A DNA stretch of 64,000 bases from assembly GCA_014526335.1 (NCBI GenBank), contig JACTAT010000014.1, positions 3,030,840 through 3,094,839 of the forward strand. The letters are read 5' to 3'. Under the pieces are notes generated by a model. That model was not told where the DNA came from and made no database searches. It saw only the letters and a program-made list of their open reading frames with translations. A program made the translations under genes and the position numbers. Below, piece after piece: positions 11,601 through 21,787 of the stretch. How positions within the stretch are numbered: the first letter of the stretch is position 1; each line of letters opens with the position of its first letter. This stretch comes from Chrysaora quinquecirrha (Eukaryota > Cnidaria > Scyphozoa > Semaeostomeae > Pelagiidae).

Positions 11601-11822
11601 TTGTATTGTTGGCGTCGTTTGGTAAAGGCTTAAGTCCTAAACTATCAATGTTATAAGTCGTAAAGAATCCATGATTGCTTGATTGAATGTTATCTTCGTT
11701 TTGTGTAGCCAATATCTGGTACAGAACTGACGTCACAGGACCCTGATTATATCGTACAAACAACGTCTGTCTGGCTGGAGAAACATCAAAAAGAGAAAGA
11801 AGAAGCAAAATCAAATAAAAAG
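2495..11822 (+). CDS. dnajc10: DNAJC10/ERdj5-type ER disulfide reductase, 3' two-thirds (10 exons)
   Basis: Ten exons joined in order encode, colinearly with the ERdj5 family, the second redox-inactive thioredoxin fold (Trxb2) and three active folds: Trx2 with WCPPC, Trx3 with WCGPC and Trx4 with WCGPC. Each fold has the downstream V/M-D-C and SYPT (cis-proline) signatures. In the known family this ER-lumen protein binds BiP through an N-terminal J domain and reduces disulfides of substrates for ER-associated degradation. The J domain, Trx1 and Trxb1 must lie left of the window. All exons have GT-AG borders with matching phases. The exon at 4564-4698 needs a +1 (or -2) frame change between the Trxb2 part and the Trx2 part, so the gene as written is broken there. 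The lysine/glutamate-rich tail (11709-11822) ends at a GTAACA donor; the final exon, expected to carry a KDEL-like signal, was not found. Another multi-Trx PDI is less likely given the exon-by-exon match. Confidence 0.9.
3609..3717 (+). CDS. dnajc10: dnajc10 exon: middle of Trxb2
   Basis: Acceptor CCTTTTAG, donor GTAGGA, phase 0 in and phase 1 out. It encodes [19 protein letters not shown] followed by [12 protein letters not shown]. The buried C-x(6)-C pair and the KFPT cis-proline turn are the standard second half of a thioredoxin fold. Confidence 0.9.
4113..4355. repeat. (ACTA)n tetranucleotide microsatellite
   Basis: An imperfect run of CTAA/ACTA units with some ACAA and ACTG variants, within a dnajc10 intron. 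A separate, larger tract of the same unit lies at 45325-45740. Confidence 0.95.
4564..4698 (+). CDS. dnajc10: dnajc10 exon: Trxb2 end and Trx2 start, frameshifted
   Basis: Acceptor ATCTTAG, donor GTAAGA. From the incoming phase 1 the frame reads [18 protein letters not shown] then [12 protein letters not shown], an excellent family match. The family motif NYFIDFFAP that must precede WCPPC is in a different frame (codons GAG AAT TAT TTC from about 4670). The break falls at or beside GGCGAGAGAGAA, a GA dinucleotide run, and a loss of two bases or gain of one would explain it. Continuing without a shift gives a TGA within 11 codons of the next exon. This could be a real disabling allele, a pseudogene lesion, or a sequence error. 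Confidence 0.8.
5202..5321 (+). CDS. dnajc10: dnajc10 exon: Trx2 active site
   Basis: Forty codons, phase 0 on both sides, acceptor TTGTTAG and donor GTAATC. It starts directly with the WCPPC redox motif, followed by [15 protein letters not shown], then [20 protein letters not shown] is the motif expected for ERdj5 Trx2. Confidence 0.95.
5666..5767 (+). CDS. dnajc10: dnajc10 exon: Trx2 C-terminal half
   Basis: Thirty-four codons, acceptor TTTTTTCAG, donor GTATGG. It encodes [17 protein letters not shown] and the closing helix [10 protein letters not shown]. The SYPT cis-proline turn and the FYN strand complete the Trx2 fold. Confidence 0.95.
6100..6667. repeat. CTTG/CTTGCTTTAG simple-repeat tract
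   Basis: About 560 bp built from CTTG and TTTAG units in a dnajc10 intron, ending some 45 bp before the Trx3 exon. Reading frames across it give only leucine/alanine/cysteine-rich low-complexity peptides and are not genes. Confidence 0.95.
6711..6866 (+). CDS. dnajc10: dnajc10 exon: Trx3 N-terminal half
   Basis: Fifty-two codons, acceptor TTTTTTCAAG, donor GTAATG. It includes [18 protein letters not shown] then [17 protein letters not shown]. The redox motif is CGPC, whereas the vertebrate ERdj5 Trx3 motif is, as I recall it, CHPC. Confidence 0.95.
7357..7490 (+). CDS. dnajc10: dnajc10 exon: Trx3 C-terminal half
   Basis: Acceptor CTTACAG, donor GTAAGT, phase 0 in and phase 2 out. It encodes [20 protein letters not shown] and [16 protein letters not shown], with the SYPT cis-proline turn typical of the fold. 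Confidence 0.95.
7892..8305. mobile_element. CCAACATGTTGG-motif element in intron
   Basis: The self-complementary core CAACATGTTG or its close relatives occur at about 7893, 7949, 7990, 8076 and 8287, with further CCAACAT and ATGTTGG half-motifs between. Both outer copies read GCCAACATGTTGGCCAA or nearly so. This looks like a short non-autonomous element loaded with a palindromic motif; its exact ends are unclear. Confidence 0.55.
8558..8756 (+). CDS. dnajc10: dnajc10 exon: Trx3-Trx4 linker and Trx4 active site
   Basis: Acceptor ATTGCAG, donor GTAACT; it completes the split codon from the previous exon (phase 2). It encodes [19 protein letters not shown], then [20 protein letters not shown]. 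The CGPC motif matches the last active Trx domain of ERdj5. Confidence 0.95.
8786..9346. mobile_element. GATCAAACATTG-family inverted-repeat element (composite)
   Basis: The left end starts GGCCCTGCTCAAACGATC and the right end is the reverse complement of GACCCTGGCCAAACGATC. The similarity extends about 50 bp inward with a handful of mismatches. Internally the motifs CAAACATT, CAATGTTTGA and GTTTGGCC recur many times, and a second element start (TTA then AGCCCTGGCC) at about 8938 suggests nesting. Relatives lie at 45872-46140 and 54774-55200. Confidence 0.75.
9241..9640. repeat. Tandem duplication, exactly 200 bp period, two copies
   Basis: 9241-9440 and 9441-9640 are nearly identical; I saw two substitutions (GATCGTTTGG versus GATCGCTTGG, and CTTTCAACTT versus CTTCCAACTT). 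The unit contains the right end of the neighbouring GATCAAACATTG element plus flanking intron, so it was duplicated after insertion. Confidence 0.9.
9900..10072 (-). mobile_element. tRNA-derived SINE, minus strand
   Basis: On the minus strand the sequence reads CTCCGGTGGTCGTGTGATTA (A-box region) and, 30-40 bp later, CCGGTTCGATTCTC (B box at 9991-10004), the layout of an internal pol III promoter from a tRNA. The 5' 48 bp of this element is repeated in inverted orientation at 10109-10156. Confidence 0.7.
10109..10156 (+). repeat. Inverted copy of the SINE 5' end, forming a hairpin
   Basis: This 48 bp segment is the reverse complement of 10025-10072 apart from a couple of mismatches, with a 36 bp loop between. 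It carries the A-box half of the SINE only. The two arms could fold into a long hairpin in the pre-mRNA. Confidence 0.85.
10195..10709. mobile_element. GTTNCTTA-superfamily MITE, T class
   Basis: Flanked by TA on both sides (10193-10194 and 10710-10711), with termini CACTCATTTTTTTTATAAG and the reverse complement at the right end. GTTTCTTA or its complement is present at both termini and at least four times inside. An ATCACTGCCAAAC box lies at 10343-10355. No transposase is encoded. Confidence 0.85.
10843..10974 (+). CDS. dnajc10: dnajc10 exon: Trx4 C-terminal half
   Basis: Forty-four codons, phase 0, acceptor ATTTTTAG, donor GTAAGG. It encodes [20 protein letters not shown] and [12 protein letters not shown]. 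The VDC strand and the SYPT cis-proline turn complete the Trx4 fold. Confidence 0.95.
11121..11370 (+). mobile_element. tRNA-derived SINE, plus strand
   Basis: It begins TCTCTGTGGCGCAGTGGTTA (A box) and has GGGTTCGAGCC at 11170-11180 (B box), about 45 bp apart. It is followed by a non-tRNA body containing ACCCAGGTGTTTAAATGGGT. It is a retroposon copy inside a dnajc10 intron rather than a tRNA gene, since the 3' half does not close a cloverleaf. Confidence 0.75.
11395..11560 (+). repeat. Dispersed repeat ending ACTACGAC...AATAAGTCTA
   Basis: It contains TTTCGGAAACAG, CTCAGAGTGGA, TGGAGGAGCGTA and AATGTAATAAGTCTA. The same ordered blocks recur at 51445-51600, and the end block recurs at 54305, 62818 and 27950. 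It is probably the tail of a retroposon family. Confidence 0.6.
11709..11822 (+). CDS. dnajc10: dnajc10 exon: charged C-terminal tail
   Basis: Thirty-eight codons, acceptor TTGTGTAG, donor GTAACA. It encodes [20 protein letters not shown] and then [18 protein letters not shown], which fits the last helix and the lysine-rich tail just before the ER-retention signal in this family. Reading through the donor instead gives an unrelated peptide and a TAG at about 11882, with no KDEL-like end, so a further exon is expected. Confidence 0.8.
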
Positions 11823-13034
11823 GTAACAAAGATTGTTTTAAACCGCTGCTACACGTGCCACGTTTTCTGCTTGAAATGGCGTTAGGACATGGTAATAGAA
11901 TTGTCACCGCGACCGTACATACGTAAAGTTGCACGTGTAGCCAGCGATAAATTTTGGAACAAAATGTTCTGCGATCTGAGACAACACGGTCGCAGAACGT
12001 CAATTCAATTCAATTCAATTCATTCAATTCATTTTTATTCGTAGAAATACAATTTACAATGATAAAATGTACTCTACACGGCCCAAGAAAAGCAGAGCTT
12101 ATCTTGCTTGGGCCGCTACAAATCTAACAAAACTAACAATTAATAAATTCTAAAAATATTGTTTATAATGATGATAAATAGGTTGCGGATAATAATAATA
12201 TTAATTGACATCATAGTTTCTTACTTGCTTTAAGTATGCCCGACTAACATTAAGATCTTTTAAAATAGCACAACATTCCCGCTCTTTTATCACTACCCGC
12301 CTAAAGGTTTGCATTAATATTGGTGTCGATATCTTTTACCCATTTACTGAAGTTCTTGGTGTGAAACTTCACTTATTCATTCTTTGTGTTAGTTAGAACT
12401 ATGGATTGCCGAAGCCTTTTTAGTATTATAAGGCTGGTTTAAACTACGTTTTAGCAGTTTTCTGACGAACAAATGGTCAAACTTATCAAACTTGTCAAAC
12501 TAATTGGAACCCCCTGTTAATTTTCACCAGCCCGCCCATTAGATCCTTAATGCTGACCAAATCCCCTGCCTATTTCACCCAAAGCAATTAGGCACCTAAG
12601 AGTAAGATTCGAATAATAAATTAAGTTGCAAAGAATGTATGGGTATGAACATTAGATGTTATGTTTTGCTATTATATTTATTGTCTATTCAATAGTCGCA
12701 AGCCTGCAATTTCTTGAAATAATTTTGATCACTGATGCGTGAACAGTAAGGCATGATTAGTTTTGTTTGTTTCTGTGATTGCTGATCGGACCTTGATGAT
12801 CATTGATTACTTCTAAAGAAAATTGCTGATTATCGAAGATGATTAACTGTTTATATCGTATTGGTAGCAATCAAGGTGAACTGATTGATAATAATTGATA
12901 CTTGAATGGTTACCTCTGATACCTGATCACTAGGTTATGCTTAGTGATGCACAGTGGATGATTCCCCATTGAGTTTTGATTATGACTGAGCATTGATGAG
13001 CAATAATTGCTAAGCAAATCAGCGTTCTGTGAAG
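11823..13034. other. Stretch downstream of last known dnajc10 exon
   Basis: A (CAATT)n stretch plus dispersed repeat lies at 12000-12135. The remainder is AT-rich with many TGAT/TGATAA words around 12720-13020. I searched for a short final exon ending in a K/R/H-D-E-L stop with an acceptor and saw none. Confidence 0.5.
12000..12135. repeat. (CAATT)n and dispersed retroposon-like fragment
   Basis: CAATTCAATTCAATTCAATT is followed by TTTTTATTCGTAGAAATACA and the CCCAAGAAAAGCAGAGCTTA block shared with 1640-1715. It is probably the end of a retroposon. Confidence 0.6.
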
Positions 13035-13208
13035 GTGCTGTGGCGTCGTGGTGTAATCCAGCTAACTCGTGGTGTCAAGAGCTCAGTGTGGTCAGGGTTC
13101 GAGCCCAACCACGGTAGCGTCACAGCCAGGGTCGAGGCTCGATTACTTAACCTACTACTGAGATCCTAGCGACTGGGGCTAAAACACCATTTCATTTTCA
13201 CCTTCGTT
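13035..13208 (+). mobile_element. tRNA-derived SINE with CACCTTC-type tail
   Basis: The head is TGCTGTGGCGTCGTGGTGTA, with GGGTTCGAGCC at 13095-13105, then CACGGTAGCGTCACAGCCAG and GAGATCCTAGCGACTGG. It ends with ACACCATTTCATTTTCACC. A second, shorter copy is at 58631-58772 with a pure CACCTT tail. Two copies with a common body and different tail lengths support retroposition. Confidence 0.8.
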
Positions 13209-14219
13209 CGTTTCTCGATTTCACTCTTACAGACAAATTTTGATTGACAGTTGAATTTCTGTGTGATCTGACAAATATTAACTCAAGATGCACAGCTCTC
13301 AGCTTTCTTCAAGCGTGCTTACGACCTTTGTTTTGAACCTATGACCCGTGTTTTCCGCTCTACAAACCGCTATTGGTTCGTACCTGCATGACAGTCGCTG
13401 TCCAGTGGTGGAAATCCCGGGGGCTGGCTCCATGGACCCATGCATCCGACAGTGCTTTTACATCTTTTGACCTTGACAAAGACATCCCGTTGAGCGACCA
13501 AGAATACCAGATGCCTTGTTCGTTAACAAAGCAATCACGCTCTGTAACCACATACTATTAACCGCATGAACTCAATTTCATTGAAATAAAGGATTCAATA
13601 ACTTCAACATTGCGAAAAAGAGTGGAATTAATATGCTAAAACCTTTTTTGGCTGGCCCTTTTAATCAGAGTATAAACTTCAGAAACGGTCCACAACAATT
13701 GACGGGTATGTGCCGCCCACATGGGTGGGTTATTGGCCCCGAAATTCTCTAAACATGGGTATGATTTTAATCAAAACCCCATAAAAGTGGGTAGCAAATT
13801 GAAGAAAAGTCGAAAGTTTGACTTTAATTCGGTCAGAAAAGTGGAAAAATCGAGTCAAAGATTTTCGTAGTATAATATCACGCAATAATAAGGCCAAGAA
13901 AGTCATGTACCCCCCCGGGCGAAATACACCAATCAAACAAGTCTGGCTGAATCGGTATTGTGTTTTGACCATCAGCTCCCAGAAATTTCTTTTTCTACAC
14001 CAAAACCTTTTTGCTTTTGATGTGGACACATTCGACAACCGCAAAATGAAACAAATATCGGTCTTTGCAAATTATTCGGAACAAACTCGATTGTGTCCGT
14101 CCTTTTCTGGCGTTTGGGAAGTGTCGGGAAGATGGAAGCGAGTTTGTGTTAGACGAACAAACTTCCAGTATAACCAAAGAATTCTGACTTTACCTATCCT
14201 ATAATATTCGAAGAAAGGT
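13209..14219. other. Non-coding stretch before the satellite
   Basis: No supported gene. A reading frame of 128 codons at 13818-14204 has no recognisable family and no splice context. CCCACATGGG and CATGTACCCCCCCGGGCG occur near 13715 and 13903 and resemble parts of dispersed repeats at about 28620 and 61100. Confidence 0.4.
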
Positions 14220-17200
14220 TGATTAGCTTATTTAGAGCTTTCTAGAACCAATTTTGAGCTTTCCAAGGATTTTGACAACCATCCATTTTGGGCAATTTTT
14301 AGATTTTCCCTTAGTAAAGCATCGCCTTTTTGGCCAACGCTTAGTCCATTTGGAGGTGCTTTTTGTTCGATCCAAGTTGCTCGAGATTATTACAGCCGTA
14401 TTCTACCCTAGAAAGTGATCTTTTATAGTAAAGCAAGATTTTTGAAACCACTGATTTTGTCCAATCTTTAGCCATTTTGCCTTACTATAACCTTACCTTT
14501 TTCCTCAAATCTGTCGATTTTAGGCAATTTTTTGGGGGAAATAAATTCTTTAAAAAGCCTTAAAAATGGCTAAAAGCCTTCTAATAGCCTTAAAAGAGGA
14601 TTTATGGTGATTTGGGGCCATTGGAAAAACCTTGGATTTTGGCCAATTTTTGGCCATTTGGCCTTAGTATAGCCTTACCTTTTTGCTCAAAATCTGTCGA
14701 TTTTAGGCAATTTTTTGGGGAAATAAATTCTTTCAAAAAGCTCTGAAAATGGCTAAAAAGCCTTCTAATAGCCTTGAAAGAGGATTTATGGTGGTTTGGG
14801 GCCATTTGAAAAACCTTGGATTTTGGCCAATTTTTGGCCATTTGGCCTTAGTATAGCCTTACCTTTTTGCTCAAAATCTGTCGATTTTAGGCAATTTTTT
14901 TGGGGAAATAAATTCTTTCAAAAAGCTCTGAAAATGGCTAAAAAGCCTTCTAATAGCCTTGAAAGAGGATTTATGGTGGCTTGGGGCCATTTGAAAAACC
15001 TTGGATTTTGGCCAATTTTTGGCCATTTGGCCTTAGTATAGCCTTACCTTTTTGCTCAAAATCGGTCGATTTTAGGCAACTTTTTTGGGAAGCTGAATTC
15101 TTTCAAAAAACCCCTAAAGTGGTTAAAAAGCCTTCTAATACCCTTAAAAGAGGATTTATGGTGGTTTGGGACCATTTGAAGAACCTTGGATTTTGGCAAA
15201 TTCGTGGCCATTTTGCCTTAGTATAGCCTTACCTTTTCGCTCAAAATCGGTCGATTTCAGGCAATTTTTGGGGAAATAAATTCTTTCAAAAAGCCCTTAA
15301 AATGGTTGAAAAGCCTTCTAATAGCCTTAAAAGAGGATTTATGGTGGTTTGGGGCCAATTGAAGAACCTTGGACATTGGCCAATTTATGGCCATTTTGCC
15401 TTAGTATAGCCTTATCTTTTTGCTCAAAATCGGTCGAATTTAGGCAATTTTTTGGCAAAATAAATTCTTTCAAAAGCCCTAAAATGGTTGAAAAGCCTTC
15501 TAATAGCCTTTAAAGAGTATTTATGGTGGTTTGGGGCCATTTGAAAAACCTTGGATTTTGGCCAATTTATGGCCATTTTGCTTTAGTATAGCCTTATCTT
15601 TTTGCTCAAAATCGGTCGAATTTAGGCAATTTTTTTGGCAAACTAAATTCTTTCAAAAAGGCCTTAAAATGGTTGAAAAGCCTTCTAATAGCCTTTAAAG
15701 AGGATTTATGGTGGTTTGGGGCCATTTGAAAAACCTTGGATTTTGGCCAAATTATGGCCATTTTGCCTTAGTATAGCCTTACCTTTTTGCTAAAAATTGG
15801 ACGATTTTAGGCAATTTTCTTGGCAAGCTAAATTCTTTCAAAAAAGCCCTAAAATGGTTAAAAAGCCTTCTAATAGCCTTAAAAGAGTATTTATGGTAGT
15901 TTGGGACCATTTGAAGAACCTTGGACTTTGGCCAATTTTTGGCCATTTGGCCTTAGTATAGCCTTACCTTTTTTGCGCAAAATCTGTCGATTTTAGGCAA
16001 TTTTTCTGGGGAAATAAATTCTTTCAAAAAGCTCTGAAAATGGCTAAAAAGCCTTCTAATAGCCTTGAAAGAGGATTTATGGTGGCTTGGGGCCATTTGA
16101 AAAACCTTGGATTTTGGCCAATTTTTGGCCATTTGGCCTTAGTATAGCCTTACCTTTTTTGCGCAAAATCTGTCGATTTTAGGCAATTTTTTTGGGGAAA
16201 TAAATTCTTTCAAAAAGCCCTAAAAATGGTTAAAAAGCCTTTTAATAGCCTTAACAGAGGATTTATGGTGGTTTGGGGCCATTTGAAAAACCTTGGATTT
16301 TAGCCAATTTTTGGCCATTTTGCCTTAGTATAGCCTTACCTTGTTGCTCAAAATCGGTCGATTTTAGGCAATTTTTTGGGGAAATAAATTCTTTCAAAAT
16401 GCCCTTAAAATGGTTGAAAAGCCTTCTAATAGCCTTAAAAGAGGATTTATGGTGGTTTGGGGCCATTTGAAGAACCTTGGACATTGGCCAATTTATGGCC
16501 ATTTTGCCTTAGTATAGCCTTATCTTTTTGCTCAAAATCGGTCGAATTTAGGCAATTTTTTTGGCAAGCTAAATTCTTTCAAAAAGGCCCTAAAATGGTT
16601 GAAAAGCCTTCTAATAGCCTTTAAAGAGTATTTATGGTGGTTTGGGGCCATTTGAAAAACCTTGGATTTTGGCCAATTTATGGCCATTTTGCCTTAGTAT
16701 AGCCTTACCTTTTTGCTCAAAATCTGTCGATTTTAGGCAATTTTTTGGGGAAATAAATTCTTTCAAAAAGCCCTAAAATGGCTAAAAAGCCTTCTAATAG
16801 CCTTAAAAGAGGATTTATGGTGGTTTGGGGCCATTTGAAAAACTTTGGATTTTGGCCAATTTTTGGCCATTTGGCCTTAGTATAGCCTTACCTTTTTGCT
16901 CAAAATCTGTCGATTTTAGGCAATTTTTCTGGGGAAATAAATTCTTTCAAAAAGCCCTAAAATGGCTAAAAAGCCTTCTAATAGCCTTAAAAGAGGATTT
17001 ATGGTGGTTTGGGGCCATTTGAAAACCTTGGATTTTGGCCAATTTTTGGCCATTTGGCCTTAGTATAGCCTTACCTTTTTGCTCAAAATCTGTCGATTTT
17101 AGGCAATTTTTTGGGGAAATAAATTCTTTCAAAAGCCCTAAAATGGCTAAAAAGCCTTCTAATAGCCTTAAAAGAGGATTTATGGTGGTTTGGGGCCATT

Positions 17201-18293
17201 TGAAAAACCTTGGATTTTGGCCAATTTTTGGCCATTTGGCCTTAGTATAGCCTTACCTTTTTGCTCAAAATCTGTCGATTTTAGGCAATTTTTTGGGGAA
17301 ATAAATTCTTTCAAAAGCCCTAAAATGGCTAAAAAGCCTTCTAATAGCCTTAAAAGAGGATTTATGGTGGTTGGGGGCCAATTGAAAAACCTTGGATTTT
17401 GGCCAATTTTGGGCCATTTTGCCTTAGTATAGCCTTACCTTTTTGCTCAAAATCTGTCGATTTTAGGCAATTTTTCTGGGGAAATAAATTCTTTCAAAAA
17501 GCCGTAAAAATGGCTAAAAAGCCTTCTAATAGCCTTAAAAGAGGATTTATGGTGGTTTGGGGCCATTTGAAAAACCTTGGATTTTGGCCAATTTTGGCCA
17601 TTTGGCCTTAGTATAGCTTTATCTTTTGCTAAAAATCTGTCGATTTTAGGCAATTTTTTGGGGAAATAAATTCTTTCAAAAGCCCTAAAATGGCTAAAAA
17701 GCCTTCTAATAGCCTTAAAAGAGGATTTATGGTGGTTTGGGGCCATTTGAAAAACCTTGGATTTTGGCCAATTTTTGGCCATTTGGCCTTAGTATAGCCT
17801 TACCTTTTTGCTCAAAATCTGTCGATTTTAGGCAATTTTTTGGGGAAATAAATTCTTTCAAAAAGCCCTAAAATGGCTAAAAAGCCTTCTAATAGCCTTA
17901 AAAGAGGATTTATGGTGGTTTGAAAAGCCTTGGGCCATTTGAAGTAACCTTGGATTTTGGCCAATTTTTGGCCATTTGGCCTTAGTATAGCCTTACCTTT
18001 TTGCTCAAAATCTGTCTTTTAGGCAAAAATAAATTCTTTCAAAAGCCCTAAAATGGCTAAAAAGCCTTCTAATAGCCTTAAAAGAGGATTTATGGTGGTT
18101 TGGGGCCATTTGAAGAACCTTGGATTTTGGCCAATTTTGGCCATTTTGCCTTAGTATAGCCTTACCTTTTGCTCAAAATCGGTCGATTTTAGGCAATTTT
18201 TTTGGCAAACTAAATTCTTTCAAAAAAGCCCTAAAATGGCTAAAAAGCCTTTTTATAGCCTTAAAAGAGGATTTATGGTGGTTTGGGGCCATT

Positions 18294-19900
18294 TGAAAAG
18301 CCTTGCATTTTGGCCAACTTTTGGCCATTTGGCCTCAGTATAGCCTTACCTTTTTGCTAAAAATCTGTCGATTTTAAGCAATTTTTTTGGGAAAATAAAT
18401 TCTTTCAAAAAGCCTTAAAAATGGCTAAAAAGCCTTTTAATAGCCTTAAAAGAGGATTTATGGTGGTTTGGGGCCATTTGAAAAACCTTGGATTTTGCCC
18501 AATTTTTGGCCATTTGGCCTTAGTATAGCCTTACCTTTTTTCTCAAAATCTGTCGATTTTAAGAAATTTTTTTGGGAAAATAAATTCTTTTAAAAGCCTT
18601 AAATATGGCTAAAAAGCCTTCTAATAGCCTTAAAAGAGGATTTATGGTGGTTTGGGGCCATTTGAAGAACCTTGGATTTTGCCCAATTTATGGCCATTTT
18701 GCCTTAGTATAGCCTTACCTTTTTGCTCAAAATCTGTCGATTTTAGGCAATTTTTTGGGAAATAAATTCTTTCAAAAACCGCTAAAATGGTTAAAAAGCC
18801 TTCTAATAGCCTTAAAAGAGGATTTATGGTGGTTTAGGGCCATTTGAAGAACCTTGGATTTTGGCCAATTTATGGCCATTTTGCCTTAGTATAGCCTTAC
18901 CTTTTGCTCAAAATCTGTCGATTTTAGGCAATTTTTGGGAAATAAATTCTTTCAAAAACCCTAAAATGGTTAAAAAGCCTTCTAATAGCCTTAAAAGAGG
19001 ATTTATGGTGGTTTGGGACCATTTAAAGAACCTTGGATTTTGGCCAATTTTTGGCCATTTGTCTTAGTATAGCCTTACCTTTTCGCTCAAAATCGGTCGA
19101 TTTCAGGCAATTTTTTGGGGAAATAAATTCTTTCAAAAAGCCTTTAAAATAGTTGAAAAGCCTTCTAATAGCCTTAAAAGAGGATTTATGGTGGTTTGGG
19201 GCCATTTGAAGAACCTTGGATTTTGGCCAATTTATGGCCATTTTGCCTTAGTATAGCCTTACCTTTTTGCTAAAAATCTGTCGATTTTAGGCAATTTTTT
19301 GGGGGAAATAAATTCTTTCAAAAAGCCCTAAAAATGGTTAAAAAGCCTTCTAATAGCCTTAAAAGAGGATTTATAGTGGTTTGGGACCATTTGAAGAACC
19401 TTGGAGTTTGGCCAATTCGTTGCCATTTTGCCTTAGTATAGCCTTACCTTTTTGCTCAAAATTGGTCGATTTCAGGTAATTTTTTGGTGAAATAAATTCT
19501 TTCAAAAAGCCCTTAAAATGGTTGAAAGCCTTCTAATAGCCTTAAAAGAGGATTTATGGTGGTTTGCGGCCATTTCAAGAACCTTGGATTTTGGCCAATT
19601 TATGGCCATTTTGCCTTAGTATAGCCTTACCTTTTTCCTCAAAATCGGTCGATTTTAGGCAATTTTTTTGGCAAGCTAAATTCTTTCAAAAAGGCCCTAA
19701 AATGGTTAAAAAGCCTTCTAATAGCCTTTAAAGAGGATTTATGGTGGTTTGGGGCCATTTGAAGAACCTTGGATTTTGGCCAATTTATGGCCATTTTGCT
19801 TTAGTATAGCCTTACCTTTTCGCTCAAAATCGGTCAATTTTAGGCAATTTTTTTGGGAAGCTAAATTCTTTCAAAAAAGCCCTAAAATGGCTAAAAAGCC
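18294..19900. repeat. Satellite block duplicated at 21788-23400
   Basis: The block starting CCTTGCATTTTGGCCAACTT (18301) reappears at 21793. The rare variant TTTATAGTGGTTTGGGACC is seen at 19370 and 22873. The offset of about 3492-3503 bp equals 19 monomers, so a multi-monomer segment was copied as a unit. Confidence 0.8.
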
Positions 19901-21787
19901 TTCTAATAGCCTTAAAAGAGGATTTATGGTGGTTTGGGGCCATTTGAAAAACCTTGGATTTTGTCCAATTTTTGGCCATTTGGCCTTAGTATAGCCTTAC
20001 CTTTTTGCTCAAAATCTGTTGATTTTAGCAAATTTTTTGGGGAAATAAATTCTTTCAAAAAGCCGTAAAAATGGCTAAAAAGCCTTCTAATAGCCTTAAA
20101 AGAGGATTTATGGTGGTTTGGGGCCATTTGAAAACCTTGGATTTTGTCCAATTTTTGGCCATTTGGCCTTAGTATAGCCTTACCTTTTTGCTAAAAATCT
20201 GTCGATTTTAAGCAATTTTTTGGGAAAATAAATTCTTTCAAAAAGCCTTAAAAATGGCTAAAAAGCCTTTTAATAGCCTTAAAAGAGGATTTATGGTGGT
20301 TTGGGGCCATTTGAAAAACCTTGGATTTTGCCCAATTTTTGGCCATTTGGCCTTAGTATAGCCTTACCTTTTTTCTCAAAATCTGTCGATTTTAAGAAAT
20401 TTTTTTGGGAAAATAAATTCTTTTAAAAAGCCTTAAATATGGCTGAAAAGCCCTCTTATAGCCTTAAAAGAGGATTTATGGTGGTTTGGGGCCAATTGAA
20501 AACCTTCCATTTTGGCCAATTTTTGGCCATTTGGCCTCAGTATAGCCTTACCTTTTTGCTAGAAATCTGTCGATTTTAGTCAATTTTTTGGGGGAAGTAA
20601 ATTCTTTCAAAAAGCCTTAAAATGGCTAAAAAGCCTTCTTATAGCCTTAAAAGATGATTTATGGTGGTTTGGGGCCATTTGAAAAACCTTGGATTTTGCC
20701 CAATTTTTGGCCATTTGGCCTTAGTATAGCCTTACCTTTTTTCTCAAAATCTGTCGATTTTAAATTTTTTTGGGAAAATAAATTCTTTTAAAAAGCCTTA
20801 AATATGGCTGAAAAGCCCTCTTATACCATAAAAAGAGGATTTATGGTGGTTTGGGACCATTTGAAGAACCTTGGATTTTGGCAAATTCGTGGCCATTTTG
20901 CCGTAGTATAGCCTTACCTTTTCGCTCAAAATCGGTCGATTTCAGGCAATTTTTTGGGGAAATAAATTCTTTCAAAAAGCCCTTAAAATGGTTGAAAAGC
21001 CTTCTAATAGCCTTAAAAGAGGATTTATGGTGGTTTGGGGCCATTTGAAGAACCTTGGACATTGGCCAATTTATGGCCATTTTGCCTTAGTATAGCCTTA
21101 TCTTTTTGCTCAAAATCGGTCGAATTTAGGCAATTTTTTTGGCCAGCTAAATTCTTTCAAAAAGGCCCTAAAATGGTTGAAAAGCCTTCTAATAGCCTTT
21201 AAAGAGTATTTATGGTGGTTTGGGGCCATTTGAAAAACCTTGGATTTTGGCCAAATTATGGCCATTTTGCCTTAGTATAGCCTTACCTTTTTGCTAAAAA
21301 TTGGACGATTTTAGGCAATTTTCTTGGCAAGCTAAATTCTTTCAAAAAAGCCCTAAAATGGTTAAAAAGCCTTCTAATAGCCTTAAAAGAGGATTTATGG
21401 TGGTTTGGGGCCATTTGAAGAACCTTGGATTTTGGCCAATTTATGGCCATTTTGCCTTAGTATAGCCTTACCTTTTTGCTAAAAATCGGACGATTTTAGG
21501 CAATTTTTTTGGCAAGCTAAATCCTTTCAAAAAGGCCCTAAAATGGTTAAAAAGCCTTCTAATAGCCTTAAAAGAGGATTTATGGTGATTTGCGGCCATT
21601 TGAAGAACCTTGGATTTTGGCCAATTTATGGCCATTTTGCCTTAGTATAGCCTTACCTTTTTGCTAAAAATCGGACGATTTTAGGCAATTTTTTTGGCAA
21701 GCTAAATTCTTTCAAAAAAGCCCTAAAATGGCTAAAAAGCCTTTTTATAGCCTTAAAAGAGGATTTATGGTGGTTTGGGGCCATTTG

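Noticed and set aside
11377..12003. Minus-strand frame of 208 codons
   Set aside because: It is antisense to the dnajc10 tail exon and runs into a dispersed repeat; no family signature.
13561..13610. CATGAACTC read as HEL plus a nearby AATAAA-like word as the dnajc10 end
   Set aside because: No stop follows HEL, and there is no suitable acceptor in phase.
13818..14204. Plus-strand frame of 128 codons next to the satellite
   Set aside because: No recognised domain, and it borders repeat-derived sequence; not supported as a gene.
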